In this document: one piece after another, positions 54,041-64,000 of the stretch
Layout: each line of letters opens with the position of its first letter
Position numbering within the stretch: position 1 is the first letter of the stretch
The notes under the pieces: model-generated
Database searches by the model: none
What the model saw: only the letters and a program-made list of their open reading frames with translations
What the model was told of the DNA's origin: nothing
Origin: Branchiostoma floridae
Taxonomy: Eukaryota > Chordata > Leptocardii > Amphioxiformes > Branchiostomatidae
Direction: 5' to 3'
Assembly: GCF_000003815.2 (NCBI RefSeq)
Contig: NC_049994.1
Span: 18,228,824-18,292,823, forward strand
DNA: 64,000 nt
Program-made: the position numbers and the translations under genes

Positions 54041-54501
54041 GTAAATGAAGTCTTTGCTGCGGTCCGACCATATATGCGGGTGGCAATATACAGCATGGTC
54101 ACATTTCCATAGCTGTTTCTTCTGTATGTTCGTGTTTCATATGTTTGTTCAGGGCGTTCAGGGTTTCTCCATATACCGCTGTATTTTACCACATGTTTCC
54201 CCTTGATGAACACCCCTCCAGTCACAAGCCAAATAAAAAAGTCCATTCCTACATAGTTAACCCCACCTTATCCTAAGCAACCATCTGTGCTCAATAAGCT
54301 TTTCCTTAGTTACTTGAGTGGTTGCTGTATATGTACATGTATAACCCACGTTTGACTGTATATGTAACATGGATTATTCAACACGATTTTAGAACCCAAT
54401 TTACATTGGAACCATTAATACAAGAGTGTACACTTCAATCCCAGCCGTTCCTTCGCGAGTCTTTTGGTGTTAAGGTCACTACACATGCGTACGGTGCCAA
54501 T
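54041..54501. other. Intergenic, possible finger remnants
   Basis: 54108-54200 on the minus strand has short resemblance to ZF4 sequence (for example TGTTTCTTCTGT, TGTTCAGGGC and CATACCGCTGT-like words), maybe a decayed copy. Otherwise nothing. Confidence 0.3.
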
Positions 54502-54932
54502 TAGGGCTGGGTACCGGTACAGAAAATTCAGGTCCAGGTCCGGTTCAGGTCCAAAGGATCAAGTCCAGGTCCGGACCTGAACCTGGACCTGATTCAGTAT
54601 GAGTCATACCAATGGTCCATTTCACTACAAAGAAATCTGTTTGGTGGATTATTAGACTTCAATTGGCGTTTTAAAATCCTACAACGCTAACTGGACCTGT
54701 ACGATTGGCCGTAAAACTTGGTAGAAATTACTATAAACTCTACTCTACTTCACTCTTGTTATTTTCTTCCACCTGCAAGCGCCAAAACGTGTGAATGCCT
54801 GATAAAATAATATGTTAATTTTCTAATCGGTCCAACATCCGGTCCACCGAATTTTTCAGGTCCGGTTTTTCTGACTGGTCCAATAAGAAAAACCGGTTTT
54901 GTACCGGTACGCTGTACCGATACCCAGCCCTA
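54502..54932. mobile_element. hAT-type MITE with 8-bp target-site duplication
   Basis: The ends TAGGGCTGGGTACCGGTAC and its reverse (GTACCGATACCCAGCCCTA) flank GGTCCAGGTCCGG repeats. GTGCCAAT is duplicated at 54494-54501 and 54933-54940. An 8-bp duplication fits the hAT superfamily. Confidence 0.9.
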
Positions 54933-55021
54933 GTGCCAATTACAACATCTAAATCGAACAAGGGGTCCTACTTGTTCGAAAGGGTGTTGGACAGTCAAAG
55001 GATCGGTCTGTTGCGCCAAGG

Positions 55022-57031
55022 TCACACTTCTTCAGCTGTTTCTTCTGTGTGTTGTTTCATGTGCTTGTTGAGGGCATTTTTGTAAGCCGAGCAAAAATCG
55101 CACTGGTCACACTTGTAGGGTTTCTCTCCCGTGTGTTTTCTCATATGCTGGGAGAGATGATTCTGTCGCATCGTCGCGTACTCACACTCCCCACACTTGT
55201 AGGGTTTCTCCATACCGCTGTGTTTTACCAAGTTGTGTTTGCTCAGATTACCCCTTGATGCAGCAGAGTAGTCGCACTGGTCACACTTGTATGGCTTCTC
55301 TCCTGTGTGGGTTCTCATGTGTATGGTTAACTGAGTCCTTTGAGTTGATCTAAACCCGCACTCCCCACACAGAAAGGGTTTCTCACCGGTGTGTTTCGCC
55401 AATTTATGTGTCTTCAAGTGGTTACTTTCTGTTGCAGAATAGTCACACTGATCACACTTGTAGGGTTTTTCTCCTGTGTGGATTCTTAAATGTTTCTGTA
55501 GGTCATACTTTGTTACTGTCCTGTGCCCACACTCCCCACACATGTAGGGTTTGTCCCCTCTGTGTACAGCAAGATGATGGTCCAACCTGGATTTGTTTGC
55601 TGCAGAATAGTCACACTGGTCACACTTGTAGGGTTTTTCTCCTGTGTGGGTTTTCATATGCTTCGTCAAGTTATACTTCTTAGCTGTTCTGAACCCACAC
55701 TCCCCACAAATATACGGTTTTTCGCCGGTGTGTTTTGCCACGTGGTAGCGCAAAGATGACTTGTTTGCTGCAGAATAGTCACACAGGTCACACTTGTATG
55801 GCTTTTCTCCGGTGTGGGTTCTTCTGTGTTTAGTTAGGTCAAACTTTGTAACTGTCCTGTACCCACAATCCCCACACTTGTAGGGTTTATCACCGGTGTG
55901 TGTTGCTACATGTTTCTTGAAAGAGGTCTTTGTTGGAGCAGCATAGTCACACTGGTCACACTTGTAGGGTTTTTCCCCTGTGTGGGTTCTCATATGCCGG
56001 GTTAAAGTAGATTTAAAAGCTGTCCTGTACCCGCACTCCCCACACTTGTAGGGTTTCTCACGGGTGTGTGTCGCTAGATGGCTCTGTAAAGTGGATTTGG
56101 TTGCAGCAGAATAGTCGCACTGGTCACACTTGTAGGGTTTTTCACCTGTGTGTATTCTCATGTGTCGGGAAAGGTAGTACTGTTGCGTTGTCTTGTACCC
56201 ACACTCTTTACATATGAATGGCTTCTCACCGGTGTGTTTTGCTTTATGATTATTTAAGGTGGTTTTAAATACAGCAGAATAGTCGCACTGATCACACTTG
56301 TATGGTTTGTCGTCAGAGTGACTCAGCATATGCCGAGATAGGTTGTACATGACAGCTGTCTTGAACCCACACTCCCCGCATATGAAGGGTTTCTCACCTG
56401 TGTGTTTTGCTAGATGGATGTCCAAATGGCACTTCCTTACAGCAGAATAGTCGCACTGGTCACACTTGAAGGGTTTCTCACCTGTGTGGGTTTTCTTATG
56501 TACGATTAAGTAAGACTTGTGAACTGTCCTGTACCCGCACTCCTCACACATGTATGGTTTCTCACCAGTGTGTTTCGCTTGATGTTCAACTAAGGCAGAT
56601 TTCCGTGCAGCAGCAAAGTCGCACTGGTCACACTTGTAGGGTTTTTCTCCTGTGTGGATCCTCATATGCACGGTTAAGTGATACCTGTACATTGTCCTGA
56701 ACCCACACCTCTTGCATCTGTAAGGTTCTTCACCATTGTGTTTTGCTATATGATAATCTAACTGAGACTTCCTCGCGGCAGAGTAGTCGCACCGGTCACA
56801 CTTGAAGGGTTTCTCTCCAGTGTGGGTTCTCATGTGCATGGCTAAGGCAGACTTGTAAGGAGCCAAGTACCCACACTCCCCACACATGAGTGATTTTTGG
56901 CCGCTGTGTTGTTTGTGGTCGTCTGTTGACTTTTTCTTACTCACTGCCACCTGGTTGCCAGCCTTTCTCTTTTTGCCTCCAGCGCCCTCCTGAGAAACTT
57001 CGGTTGGAGACCCCTCACTTGCTGATGCCAT
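55022..57031 (-). CDS. ZF4, C2H2 zinc-finger protein with 22 fingers
   Basis: About 669 residues from the ATG at 57031, which lies just inside an acceptor (TTTTCTCACCAG, exon from 57038) as in ZF3. N-terminus MASASEGSPTEVSQ and GGKKRK (possible nuclear localisation signal), then 22 C2H2 fingers with mostly TGEKP linkers, alternating CGECGYRT and CDQCDYSA types, and a short acidic tail (EETAEEV). This is the most complete member and shows what ZF3 has lost. Probably a sequence-specific nuclear DNA-binding protein; no effector domain is seen. Only the last C-terminal fingers depart from the alternating consensus. Confidence 0.92.
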   Translation of the reverse strand: MASASEGSPTEVSQEGAGGKKRKAGNQVAVSKKKSTDDHKQHSGQKSLMCGECGYLAPYKSALAMHMRTHTGEKPFKCDRCDYSAARKSQLDYHIAKHNGEEPYRCKRCGFRTMYRYHLTVHMRIHTGEKPYKCDQCDFAAARKSALVEHQAKHTGEKPYMCEECGYRTVHKSYLIVHKKTHTGEKPFKCDQCDYSAVRKCHLDIHLAKHTGEKPFICGECGFKTAVMYNLSRHMLSHSDDKPYKCDQCDYSAVFKTTLNNHKAKHTGEKPFICKECGYKTTQQYYLSRHMRIHTGEKPYKCDQCDYSAATKSTLQSHLATHTREKPYKCGECGYRTAFKSTLTRHMRTHTGEKPYKCDQCDYAAPTKTSFKKHVATHTGDKPYKCGDCGYRTVTKFDLTKHRRTHTGEKPYKCDLCDYSAANKSSLRYHVAKHTGEKPYICGECGFRTAKKYNLTKHMKTHTGEKPYKCDQCDYSAANKSRLDHHLAVHRGDKPYMCGECGHRTVTKYDLQKHLRIHTGEKPYKCDQCDYSATESNHLKTHKLAKHTGEKPFLCGECGFRSTQRTQLTIHMRTHTGEKPYKCDQCDYSAASRGNLSKHNLVKHSGMEKPYKCGECEYATMRQNHLSQHMRKHTGEKPYKCDQCDFCSAYKNALNKHMKQHTEETAEEV

Positions 57032-57038
57032 GTTGAAT

Positions 57039-57745
57039 CTGGTGAGAAAAGAAAAAAGCAAACATCATCATCATCAATGAACAAAGGTTCAAACAAAGAA
57101 AATATAGCCAGATAACTTTGGACAATCAGATGACTCTATTTTGCCATAAATTGTCGAATATACCATAATAGACAAGACGACTACATGTTGAAAAAACACA
57201 TTAAAAATCAGACAACATCCTCACATCTGCTTGGAGATTAAATCATCCCTCTTTGTAGTGAAAGTAGACATGCGACATATGATGATAAATTATGCATACA
57301 CCATTCCCAGTCCAATAAATTACTACCAACTGTTTTGAAATAGGACAGTCAACATGGGTCATCAATTATGCATATACCACTCTCCAGCTGCTAAAAAAAT
57401 GGAACACATTTTCCTGCACATTGCACATGCATTAAAATAAAATAAAAATTCACGGGTCTTAGTGGCAAGTGTGCAGATGTTGACACACTGGCAGCACCAA
57501 ATCCGTAGGTGTTTTTGGCACCTTTAGACAGATTAGCCGTGAGGCTTGGTAGGAGTCACTCCACCGTCACAGACATAAGGTGGCACTTAATTTCATTTGT
57601 TGGGCTTTTTGTTTCTTTAACAACCTTTGTCTGTTCATGAAAGCACAAATCGGCCTCCTCTCTTTTCATTGAGGCCATAGGGAAAGGGGTAATGGGCAGA
57701 CAATGCATATAACAGGGATACAGTATACATAAGTCCTTCTCTCAC
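57039..57745 (-). other. ZF4 first intron, proximal part
   Basis: 57120-57150 matches the ZF3 intron next to its acceptor (TATGGCAAAAT(A/G)GAGTC(A/G)TCTGATT), so homology of the pair includes intron sequence. Nothing else. Confidence 0.5.
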
Positions 57746-58153
57746 GGTTCTCCCCAGAATTTGGGATGTGTATATAGTTGAGTATAGTGGAGGGGCTGGT
57801 AAAAATAACCCGAACCAACGCGCTGCGCTTTCATAAAATGGGTTCATTTTGAAATGATAGAGGGTGTCAAAAACTACAAGTATAATATATCATTATAATA
57901 ATAGTGATTCCTTCGTTGCGAAGTGGCAAAACGACTATTGTTTTGATCATCGCCCATTCACAAGTTTTTGCAGACAATGCCGACTGGAAAAGTGATGTCA
58001 CTTGGCACAAAAATCTGTAAATTTTCACTAATTTTAGCAAAACTAACTAAGACAATAGGGAAGAAACACACTAAATTTGAAAATTAGTATAGTGGAGCTG
58101 GGCTAGGAGTATAGTGGAGGGCCTCCCTTATTCCATCCTCTGGAGAGGACTCT
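57746..58153. mobile_element. MITE, GTATAGTGGAGG family (partner of 8081-8470)
   Basis: Same interior and ends as the 8081 copy, with a few indels. Confidence 0.72.
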
Positions 58154-58284
58154 GAAGTTTGTAGGTCGTTCTACACAATTGTTACATACATGGTACATAT
58201 TAACACTGGTGCACCTAACATTGAAATTTCGGTGCAGAGAAATAAAATTGTACTCTCAACATAGTAGAGTATAATGTCGGTTAA

Positions 58285-58460
58285 ACCTACAACAGGGATG
58301 CTAGTGTTACCAAAATGAAAACAGATCTGCAGTGGACATCACTTGAATACAGAAGGAAAATGTCCAGACTTTGCATGATGTACAAAATGACCAATAAACT
58401 GGTGGACGTACCGACTGATAAGTATCTGATACCAGCTCAAAAAAAAGAGAACAAGATACA
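58285..58460 (+). pseudogene. LINE reverse-transcriptase C-terminal fragment
   Basis: Reads DASVTKMKTDLQWTSLEYRR and LCMMYKMTNKLVDVPTDKYL, matching the S..L..L.W.SLE.RR...L.M.YKI.N.LV motif after the RT domain of CR1/jockey-like elements. No flanking domain remains. Confidence 0.7.
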
Positions 58461-58611
58461 GATACTTACAAACCCTGTAGCCTCTGTTCAGGGCCTGTGT
58501 CTGGAACTCTTCTGCCAGCTTTGAAACTATAAAGAAGAAAAACAGTTTTTTCACCTGACCTCGTTTGCATCCTGTAGGATAACATGGTCTACTACACACG
58601 AAAACAAGGAT

Positions 58612-58715
58612 CCGGGTTAGTCTGTGTAACACAAACTCCGCTGTCCAGGGCTGTAACTGGCCCCTCCTGGGGCCGGCGGATGTTTGGCGGGCTGCTATAA
58701 GCGAGATTTAATCAG
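58612..58715. repeat. Dispersed repeat, copy 1 (partner 62552-62660)
   Basis: TAGTCTGTGTAACACAAACTC to GGGCTGCTATAAGCGAGATT, direct orientation in both places. Confidence 0.85.
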
Positions 58716-58976
58716 GCTAGGATCCGGGATTGCATAATACGGCGACACTGACTTAATTTTATGGATGACATCAGCGCGCATTGATTGATTTTCGCCTGTT
58801 CTAAAAGAAAACGGTGGCCACCTGTCATGTCATCCTAGCCTCCTTCACCGATAGCTCGATTCGCGATTTTTAACGGAGAATACGCTGGGGGCGAGTACAA
58901 GCTTCCCGGCATATATTCCTTTCCCGGCATTTTTTCCTTTCGCGGCGTATTTTCCTTCCCGGCGTATTCTCAGTTT

Positions 58977-59222
58977 ACAAAAACAGTCGGAGCCTAACCT
59001 CTGCTTGGAGAGTAGGTTTTGACACAGCAAGATAAAATACAAAAAAGAAAGCCCAATAAGAACGACTAAAAAAACGTTTTAAAAAAACAGCCGGAGCCTA
59101 ACCTCTGCTTGGAGGGTAGGTTTTGACACAGCAAGATAAAATACAAAATAGAAAGCCCAATAAGAACGACAAAAAAAACGTTTAAAAAAACAGCCGGAGC
59201 CTAACCTGTGCTTGGAGAGTAG
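58977..59222. repeat. Tandem ~107-bp repeat, 2.3 copies
   Basis: AACAG(T/C)CGGAGCCTAACCTCTGC...AGAAAGCCCAATAAGAACGAC occurs at about 58980, 59085 and 59190. Confidence 0.9.
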
Positions 59223-59992
59223 TAGTGTAGTCTGTGGTTTAGCAGCATTCTTTTTTTACTGGGTTTTCCTTTCTTCTCTCGCGTGCTGTATTTTTGGGAT
59301 GTCATCCATAATTCATAAAATTAAGTCACTGTGGTCTTACATGTACTATGACATCAGGCGCATAGAAAATAAAATACGCTACGTTATATTGATCATCTTA
59401 GTATAAGCTGTAAAAACACTTTTTAGTAGTCTGCTAACCGTACAATCGGGAGCTCCCCGCTGTCTCCTCGGTGCTAAAAGTGCAACCCGCCCGCCCAGCT
59501 TATAGGCGCGCGCCGGAGAATTTTAGCCCTTATGCAAGATCCCAACAGTCAATAATATCCATCCGGGTATAACAGGACGGACTGGTTGTATGCCAATCGT
59601 GTTTATCCGGCTTTAACCGAGGACAGGCTAACCTAGAATCCAGTCTAGTTGTGGCACGGCCTACCGTAGTTAGTGCAGGCTCTCTACGGGGCCAGTGCAG
59701 CTCTCAGCCGCCGACGTAATCGCTCACACCCGGTAGGATTTTCACGCTGTAAGACTTTGCCCAGTGGGAGTTAATGGTCGGTAATAGGGTGTGCCACAAA
59801 GACACTGGATTCCAGTTTAAGGGCGGGCCGTTTGAATACCAGTCGTGTATATCCTGGTTTGACTGAGAACGCGCTGGATGTAGGACATAGGGACATGTTG
59901 TCACTAGCGCCGACGACTGAGTTGGCCTGTGTATAATCTCCAAGCAGATGCTAAGTTGGCCTGTGTAAAATCTCCAAGCACGTCAGAAGCCC
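59223..59992. other. ZF4 intron, nothing firm
   Basis: GC-richer. CTAAGTTGGCCTGTGTAAAATCTCCAAGCA at 59951 recurs at about 60357-60391. No gene. Confidence 0.4.
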
Positions 59993-60246
59993 CCCCCCCC
60001 CCCCTTCCACTGGACGGCGATCGCGCTGCGCTCTCACTGCGACCTAAAGAGGATATGCGTATTCTTCGCTTTCACACAGGGTATATCATGCAAAATTCAA
60101 AAGTGTGACCGAGAAGACAACAAAGCACACAAAGTGTAAAAAGATCAGTTTTTTTTTCTATACAATTTGTTGAGCGATAATATGTCCAATTTTAGGTCGC
60201 AGCGAGAGTGCGGTGAGAGCGCCGCACCCTAGTGGAAAGGGGGTAT
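59993..60246. mobile_element. MITE, CCCCTTTCCACTAG family (copy 2)
   Basis: Poly-C then TTCCACTGGACGGCG..., ending CCCTAGTGGAAAGGGGGTATA. Interior GCGACCTAAA as in 30228-30467. Confidence 0.78.
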
Positions 60247-60403
60247 AAGCATAGGATAATATCAAAGGCTGGGAAAGGGGCGTAGCCGGCCTAGGAGAGC
60301 GCATTAGTTGTCACTAGCGCCGAGGAGTTGGTCTGTGTATAATCTCCAAGTAGATGCTAAGTTGGCCTCATGGCCTGTGTAAAATCTCCAAGCACATCAT
60401 AAG

Positions 60404-60686
60404 GTCGCTGCGCTCTTACTGCGACCTAAATAGGATATGCGTATTCTTCGCATTCACACAGTCTACGCCCAGTGCACAACAACGTGGCGAGAACTGTCCG
60501 AACTGTCTGTAGCCGCCACGCATCAACCACTGATGAATGCGAACGATTGATTGATTGATTGACACAGGGTATATCATACAAAATGTAAAAGTGTGACCAA
60601 GAAGACAACAAAGCACACAAAGTGAAAGTGTAAAAAGATTAGCCCGAGAGCGCGGTGAGAGCGCCGTCCTAGTAGAAAGGGGGTTT
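60404..60686. mobile_element. MITE, CCCCTTTCCACTAG family (copy 3, 5'-damaged)
   Basis: AAGGTCGCTGCGCTCTTACTGCGACCTAAAT through GTCCTAGTAGAAAGGGGG; interrupted by about 80 bases at 60463-60560. Confidence 0.65.
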
Positions 60687-60948
60687 ATTAAAGCATCGAT
60701 GAGATAATATCAAAAGCTGGCAAAGGGGCGTAGCCGGCTTAGGAGTGTGCATTAGCTACCAGAGCTGCCATCCAGGCTAGGGATATTTGGAATGGTTTAA
60801 TTATAAGTTACAGCGCCCCGAAGGCGAAAAGTCAAAAGGCCAGCTAAAAGGGCATGCTGACAGAAGCAGCCTGACCGGTCGGATAAAACACACCTAAGCC
60901 AATCAGAGGAGAACAGTGATCAGGTCAACCAACTGTTTTTCTTTTATA

Positions 60949-61308
60949 GGGCTCGAAATACTGGGTACATGTGCACCTTTTGTTCCCCCTAAATTGGAGC
61001 TGTATGTCTTATTTCTGACTGTGGGTGCACCTGTGTTTCTAGATATTTTTGAAGGCTATAGAATAAAGGTACTTGATATTCTTGAAATTCAAGCTTCAGA
61101 AAGATAAAGCAAACCTCTTTTATATTTTGCTGTAGTTGTTATAGGTGCCGTGTTATATATTCCAGTTCTAAAGAGAGGCAGTAATTTGTAAATATGTTTT
61201 ACAGACATTCTACTTCATGATCTTTCATCGTGCATCCGTTTTTTCTGGGCTCCTAAATTTCGTTCAGGTGCACCAGTTGACATATTCCCAAAAAGGAATT
61301 TCGAGCCC
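60949..61308. mobile_element. MITE, GGGCTCGAAAT-ended
   Basis: GGGCTCGAAATACTGG...GTGCACC on the left and GGTGCACC...GGAATTTCGAGCCC on the right are inverted. Confidence 0.75.
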
Positions 61309-61942
61309 TGCAACATGCTGCTAATGCTTAACTATCCGACAACATAGTCCTCGGGCATTGACCTACATAGTATAATTACATATGCCATGCTCTCGACAGA
61401 AAACCGGCGGAAAAGAACAATGGATTTTTTTTCTTCTGATACGCCAGACTTTGTGATCGTAGTTCGGTTCGGAAAACGATCATAATGATCCATAAGGGGT
61501 GACGTCAAGTAAAATGTGTGACTGTAACTTCAGACAACATTTGATAATATTTCCCATGACTAATAATATATAAATTTTACCCCCGCCACACCCCTTTCCA
61601 CTAAAATTTCTGTTTGATACACTTTCGCTCATAATTTTATAATTTCCAATTTCGCAACGCAAACGCATTGATTAAGCTTATTATACATTGAGTAAACACA
61701 CGGCTAACCCGATTCTATTTCCCGTCTAATTTTCCGAAACGTCCGAAACGGTGACATCGCCTGGGGACAAAGAAATTTCCTTTGTTCTGCCCCGCCCCCC
61801 TCCCACTTTTTTTTGTCATGTTATTCTCACGTTCCACAAATGCTTCTAAATCATCATCTGAACTTGATCTACATCCGACAGAAATGGGCCTAACTGTTAC
61901 ACTAAATACCGAGTCACTTCTTTCCCGGTTTCCCGCCCTTAC
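61309..61942. other. ZF4 intron, distal part
   Basis: 61700-61940 is homologous (reverse strand) to the ZF3 intron 11224-11460. 61309-61700 shows nothing. Confidence 0.5.
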
Positions 61943-62041
61943 CTGTTCGCCGTGTCGATGCTTGTTTTCAGACAACCGTAGATCCGCGTAGCGTCGTCGT
62001 TTCTAAATATGTCGGTCAAAAGGTCAGAGGTCAAAGGTGAA
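61943..62041 (-). promoter_or_regulatory. Non-coding first exon and promoter region of ZF4
   Basis: Minus strand reads CTACGCGGATCTACGG...CGGCGAACAG|GTAAGG (edge 61943), matching ZF3 11166-11223. 62021-62041 on the plus strand is AGGTCAGAGGTCAAAGGTGA, three half-sites forming DR2 and DR1 spacings. Confidence 0.58.
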
Positions 62042-62551
62042 ATTTTAACCTGATTATCCAAGAAATATCATATTTTCTGACAGTACGTTAGTTCGTTTTT
62101 GCAGTCTGGATTAAACTTTATGCAAGACTGGAAAAACTTAAAACGGATTATAAAACAGCCACCTACACCTGTATCAGAAATTAACACATATCTTGGAAAG
62201 GGAAGAACTGTAAGATCAAGAAGATGTTGAAATATGTGACTATTTTCTTAATACCCTTGGACAGTATGAAGACCAAATATAACAACATGTCAGACTAAAA
62301 AAATGAATATGCCTTAAACAAAGTTGTGCTTCTGAAACAAACACAACATTCTCTGTTCTGTTTTAAGCGATGAGAAAATAAGTTTTTGAAAAACACACAC
62401 GTTGGAAGGCCACTTATCTCCAATGCCTTATATGAATATACATGTACTATAATTAACAGATTACAGAACCTTTTACAAGATCGTATCGCCCATGTCTGCA
62501 CTTCACAAATGGCTCAGTCTGATTCATTTCGTCATTGGAAACAACTATCCT
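62042..62551. other. Intergenic, nothing recognised
   Basis: No gene or repeat seen. Confidence 0.4.
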
Positions 62552-62660
62552 CCAACTAGTCTGTGTGACACAAACTCTGCTGTCCGGGGCCTTAACTGAC
62601 CCCTCCTCGTGGAGGGAGGCGGATATTGGGTGGGCTGCTATAAGCGAGATTAAATCAGGC
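62552..62660. repeat. Dispersed repeat, copy 2 (partner 58612-58715)
   Basis: TAGTCTGTGTGACACAAACTC to GGGCTGCTATAAGCGAGATT. Confidence 0.85.
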
Positions 62661-62808
62661 TTCCTCTAACTAGAGTTCAAAACACTGATGAGTTCTGAGC
62701 AGGCAAAAGATTTTATTATGCGAGTGAAATATTTTGGCACATACACATTGAAAGGAAACTAGTTACTACATGTGTAAGCTTCACTGAAGTTGACAGTGAA
62801 GCTCAAAG

Positions 62809-62972
62809 TACAGTAGAAGCCAGTTAATTGCACTAGGGATAACCGCACACTTCTGGTTATTGCACGGAATCCCCAAATCCCAAACAAGTACGGTCCAGCA
62901 AAATAACTTCGCATTATTGCACCACGTAATACGATGGCAAATGGGGTGTGCAATTAACTGGCTTCCACTGTA
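62809..62972. mobile_element. MITE, CAGTAGAAGCC-ended family (copy d)
   Basis: TACAGTAGAAGCCAGTTAATTG and CAATTAACTGGCTTCCACTGTA are near-perfect inverted ends. Confidence 0.85.
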
Positions 62973-63394
62973 CATACATTTTTGTACTAAGTACCATAAA
63001 AAAATTGTCATAAAAACAGATACCTTTCTGCTACTGTCTTCAGTTACTTTACAATGTTTCAAACTCAGCATGCATTCAATTAAATATTTGCTTGTAAAAA
63101 AATACTCTAGAGTCTAGCATACAATTTCATTTAGTATTAATTCAATCAAATTCTAGGTTTCTTGATGTTGGTATTTTCATGAAAGTTTTTATTACATTAT
63201 CACTTCAATTCCTAATTTCTTTAAAAACATTGGCCCAAGTTTTGATCCTGCAGTGAGATGTTTATCTGCTAGAGGGCGCTTGTAGACTGCGCAGGTGGAA
63301 AGTCATCCATCACTGACTGCCATGTTTGCTTTGCAAGCAGGCAAATATGAGCCACAGTTACAGTTCTCAATTCAAGCTCCAATCAGTAACGTTA
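62973..63394. other. Intergenic, nothing recognised
   Basis: AT-rich; no gene. Confidence 0.4.
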
Positions 63395-63615
63395 GTTCAC
63401 CTTTATCCATTAGGTAACCTATATCCGTTGCTTTTAAAAATCAGTTATTTGGGGATATCACATTGATGGACATTAGTTTCAAATTGCAATATTTTCAGGA
63501 TATTGCGCTTTAAAACTACCACTCGCCGAATTTGTGTACCTATTTTAATAGGTACACAAATTCACTGTTTTTAAAAAGCAACGGATATAGGTTACCCTAT
63601 AGATAAAGGTGAACT
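63395..63615. mobile_element. MITE with GTTCACCTTTATC ends
   Basis: GTTCACCTTTATCCATTAGG and CCTATAGATAAAGGTGAAC bound inverted arms of about 45 bases carrying GGTAACCTATATCCGTTGC. A palindrome (TAGGTACACAAATT region) is near the centre. Fragments of the same ends follow at 63616-63700 and 63940-63985. Confidence 0.8.
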
Positions 63616-63707
63616 AGCATCTTTATCCGTGGGGTAACCTATGTCTGTTATTTAGGGACGGTCATTTTAAACAGCCGACATAACAATGGATAAAGGTTAC
63701 TGTAAAT

Positions 63708-63909
63708 GCAGAAACTTTCGCGGTGGTTTAATATTCGCGGTTTTCACGGCAGCCGCTTCACCACGAATTTAAAACCACCGCGAATATTTTTCCATAGCAG
63801 TAAGAGACTGCAGTGCATGGTGCTACTGCAAAATTAAAACCACTGCGAAAAGTCAATTTTCCCGCTACCACGAAATTAAATCTTCGCAAAATTAAATGCA
63901 TTTACAGTA
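63708..63909. mobile_element. MITE, CTGTAAATGCA-ended family (partner of 12604-12815)
   Basis: TACTGTAAATGCAGAAA to TGCATTTACAGTA with TTCGCGGTGGTTT / AAACCACCGCGAA inside. Confidence 0.82.
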
Positions 63910-64000
63910 TTTAGGGACAGTCATTTTAAACTACCAACATAACAATGGATAAAGGGTACCTCACAGATAAAGGTGAACTAACATGTTGTGCATACAGACC

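Noticed and set aside
58339-58632. Minus-strand 97-codon frame
   Set aside because: Shadow of the LINE fragment on the plus strand with no features.

Overview
The window looks like nuclear DNA of a cephalochordate (amphioxus, Branchiostoma), probably from a whole-genome assembly, since a run of N sits at 44748-44898. That is inference. It rests on intron-rich genes with GT-AG borders, lineage-type C2H2 zinc-finger genes, sushi/EGF/C-type-lectin exon cassettes and very many short inverted-repeat elements (MITEs). No bacterial features (operons, ribosome binding sites) apply.

Region by region. (1) 1-15 kb holds three C2H2 zinc-finger genes: ZF1 (796-1890, -), ZF2 (5266-6513, -) and ZF3 (13200-14612, +). 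ZF1 and ZF2 lie in a tandem segmental duplication with a 155-bp satellite between the units. A fourth member, ZF4 (55022-57031, -, 22 fingers), lies on the far side. All four share an N-terminal signature (Met-Ala ... Pro-Thr-Glu-Val), a single intron-less coding exon, a splice acceptor just before the ATG, and a non-coding first exon preceded by a direct-repeat nuclear-receptor-like site (GGGTCAAAGGT type). ZF2 and ZF3 have decayed finger remnants beyond their stop codons.

(2) 15.9-51.4 kb is one large inverted duplication. Two type II membrane receptor genes diverge head to head: the L gene (25506 down to 15954, -) and the R gene (28664 to 51358, +). Almost every exon has an exact-length partner in the other arm. 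I could build both reading frames through all exons, giving about 1133 aa (L) and 1765 aa (R); R exon 2 start and L terminal exon are the uncertain points. The order is cytoplasmic tail with a YxxLL motif, one transmembrane helix, a sushi (CCP) domain, an unrecognised helical domain of about 105 aa, five more CCPs, an EGF-like domain and another CCP. R then continues with 11 nearly identical calcium-binding EGF exons, two CCPs and a long-form C-type lectin domain with EPN and WND motifs. L instead has four CCPs and apparently no lectin domain. R also carries a Lys/Glu/Ser repeat expansion in its tail.

(3) 51.4-64 kb contains a 5'-truncated LINE with a clear target-site duplication, a hAT-type MITE with an 8-bp duplication, ZF4 with its long first intron, and a dense field of MITEs.

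How they work together: the receptor pair probably shares the roughly 1.8 kb between its non-coding first exons (26530-28330) as a divergent promoter region, and is best read as rapidly evolving cell-surface recognition proteins, with R able to bind sugar. The zinc-finger genes are a separate birth-and-death family. All exon borders were read by eye and no transcript evidence was available.
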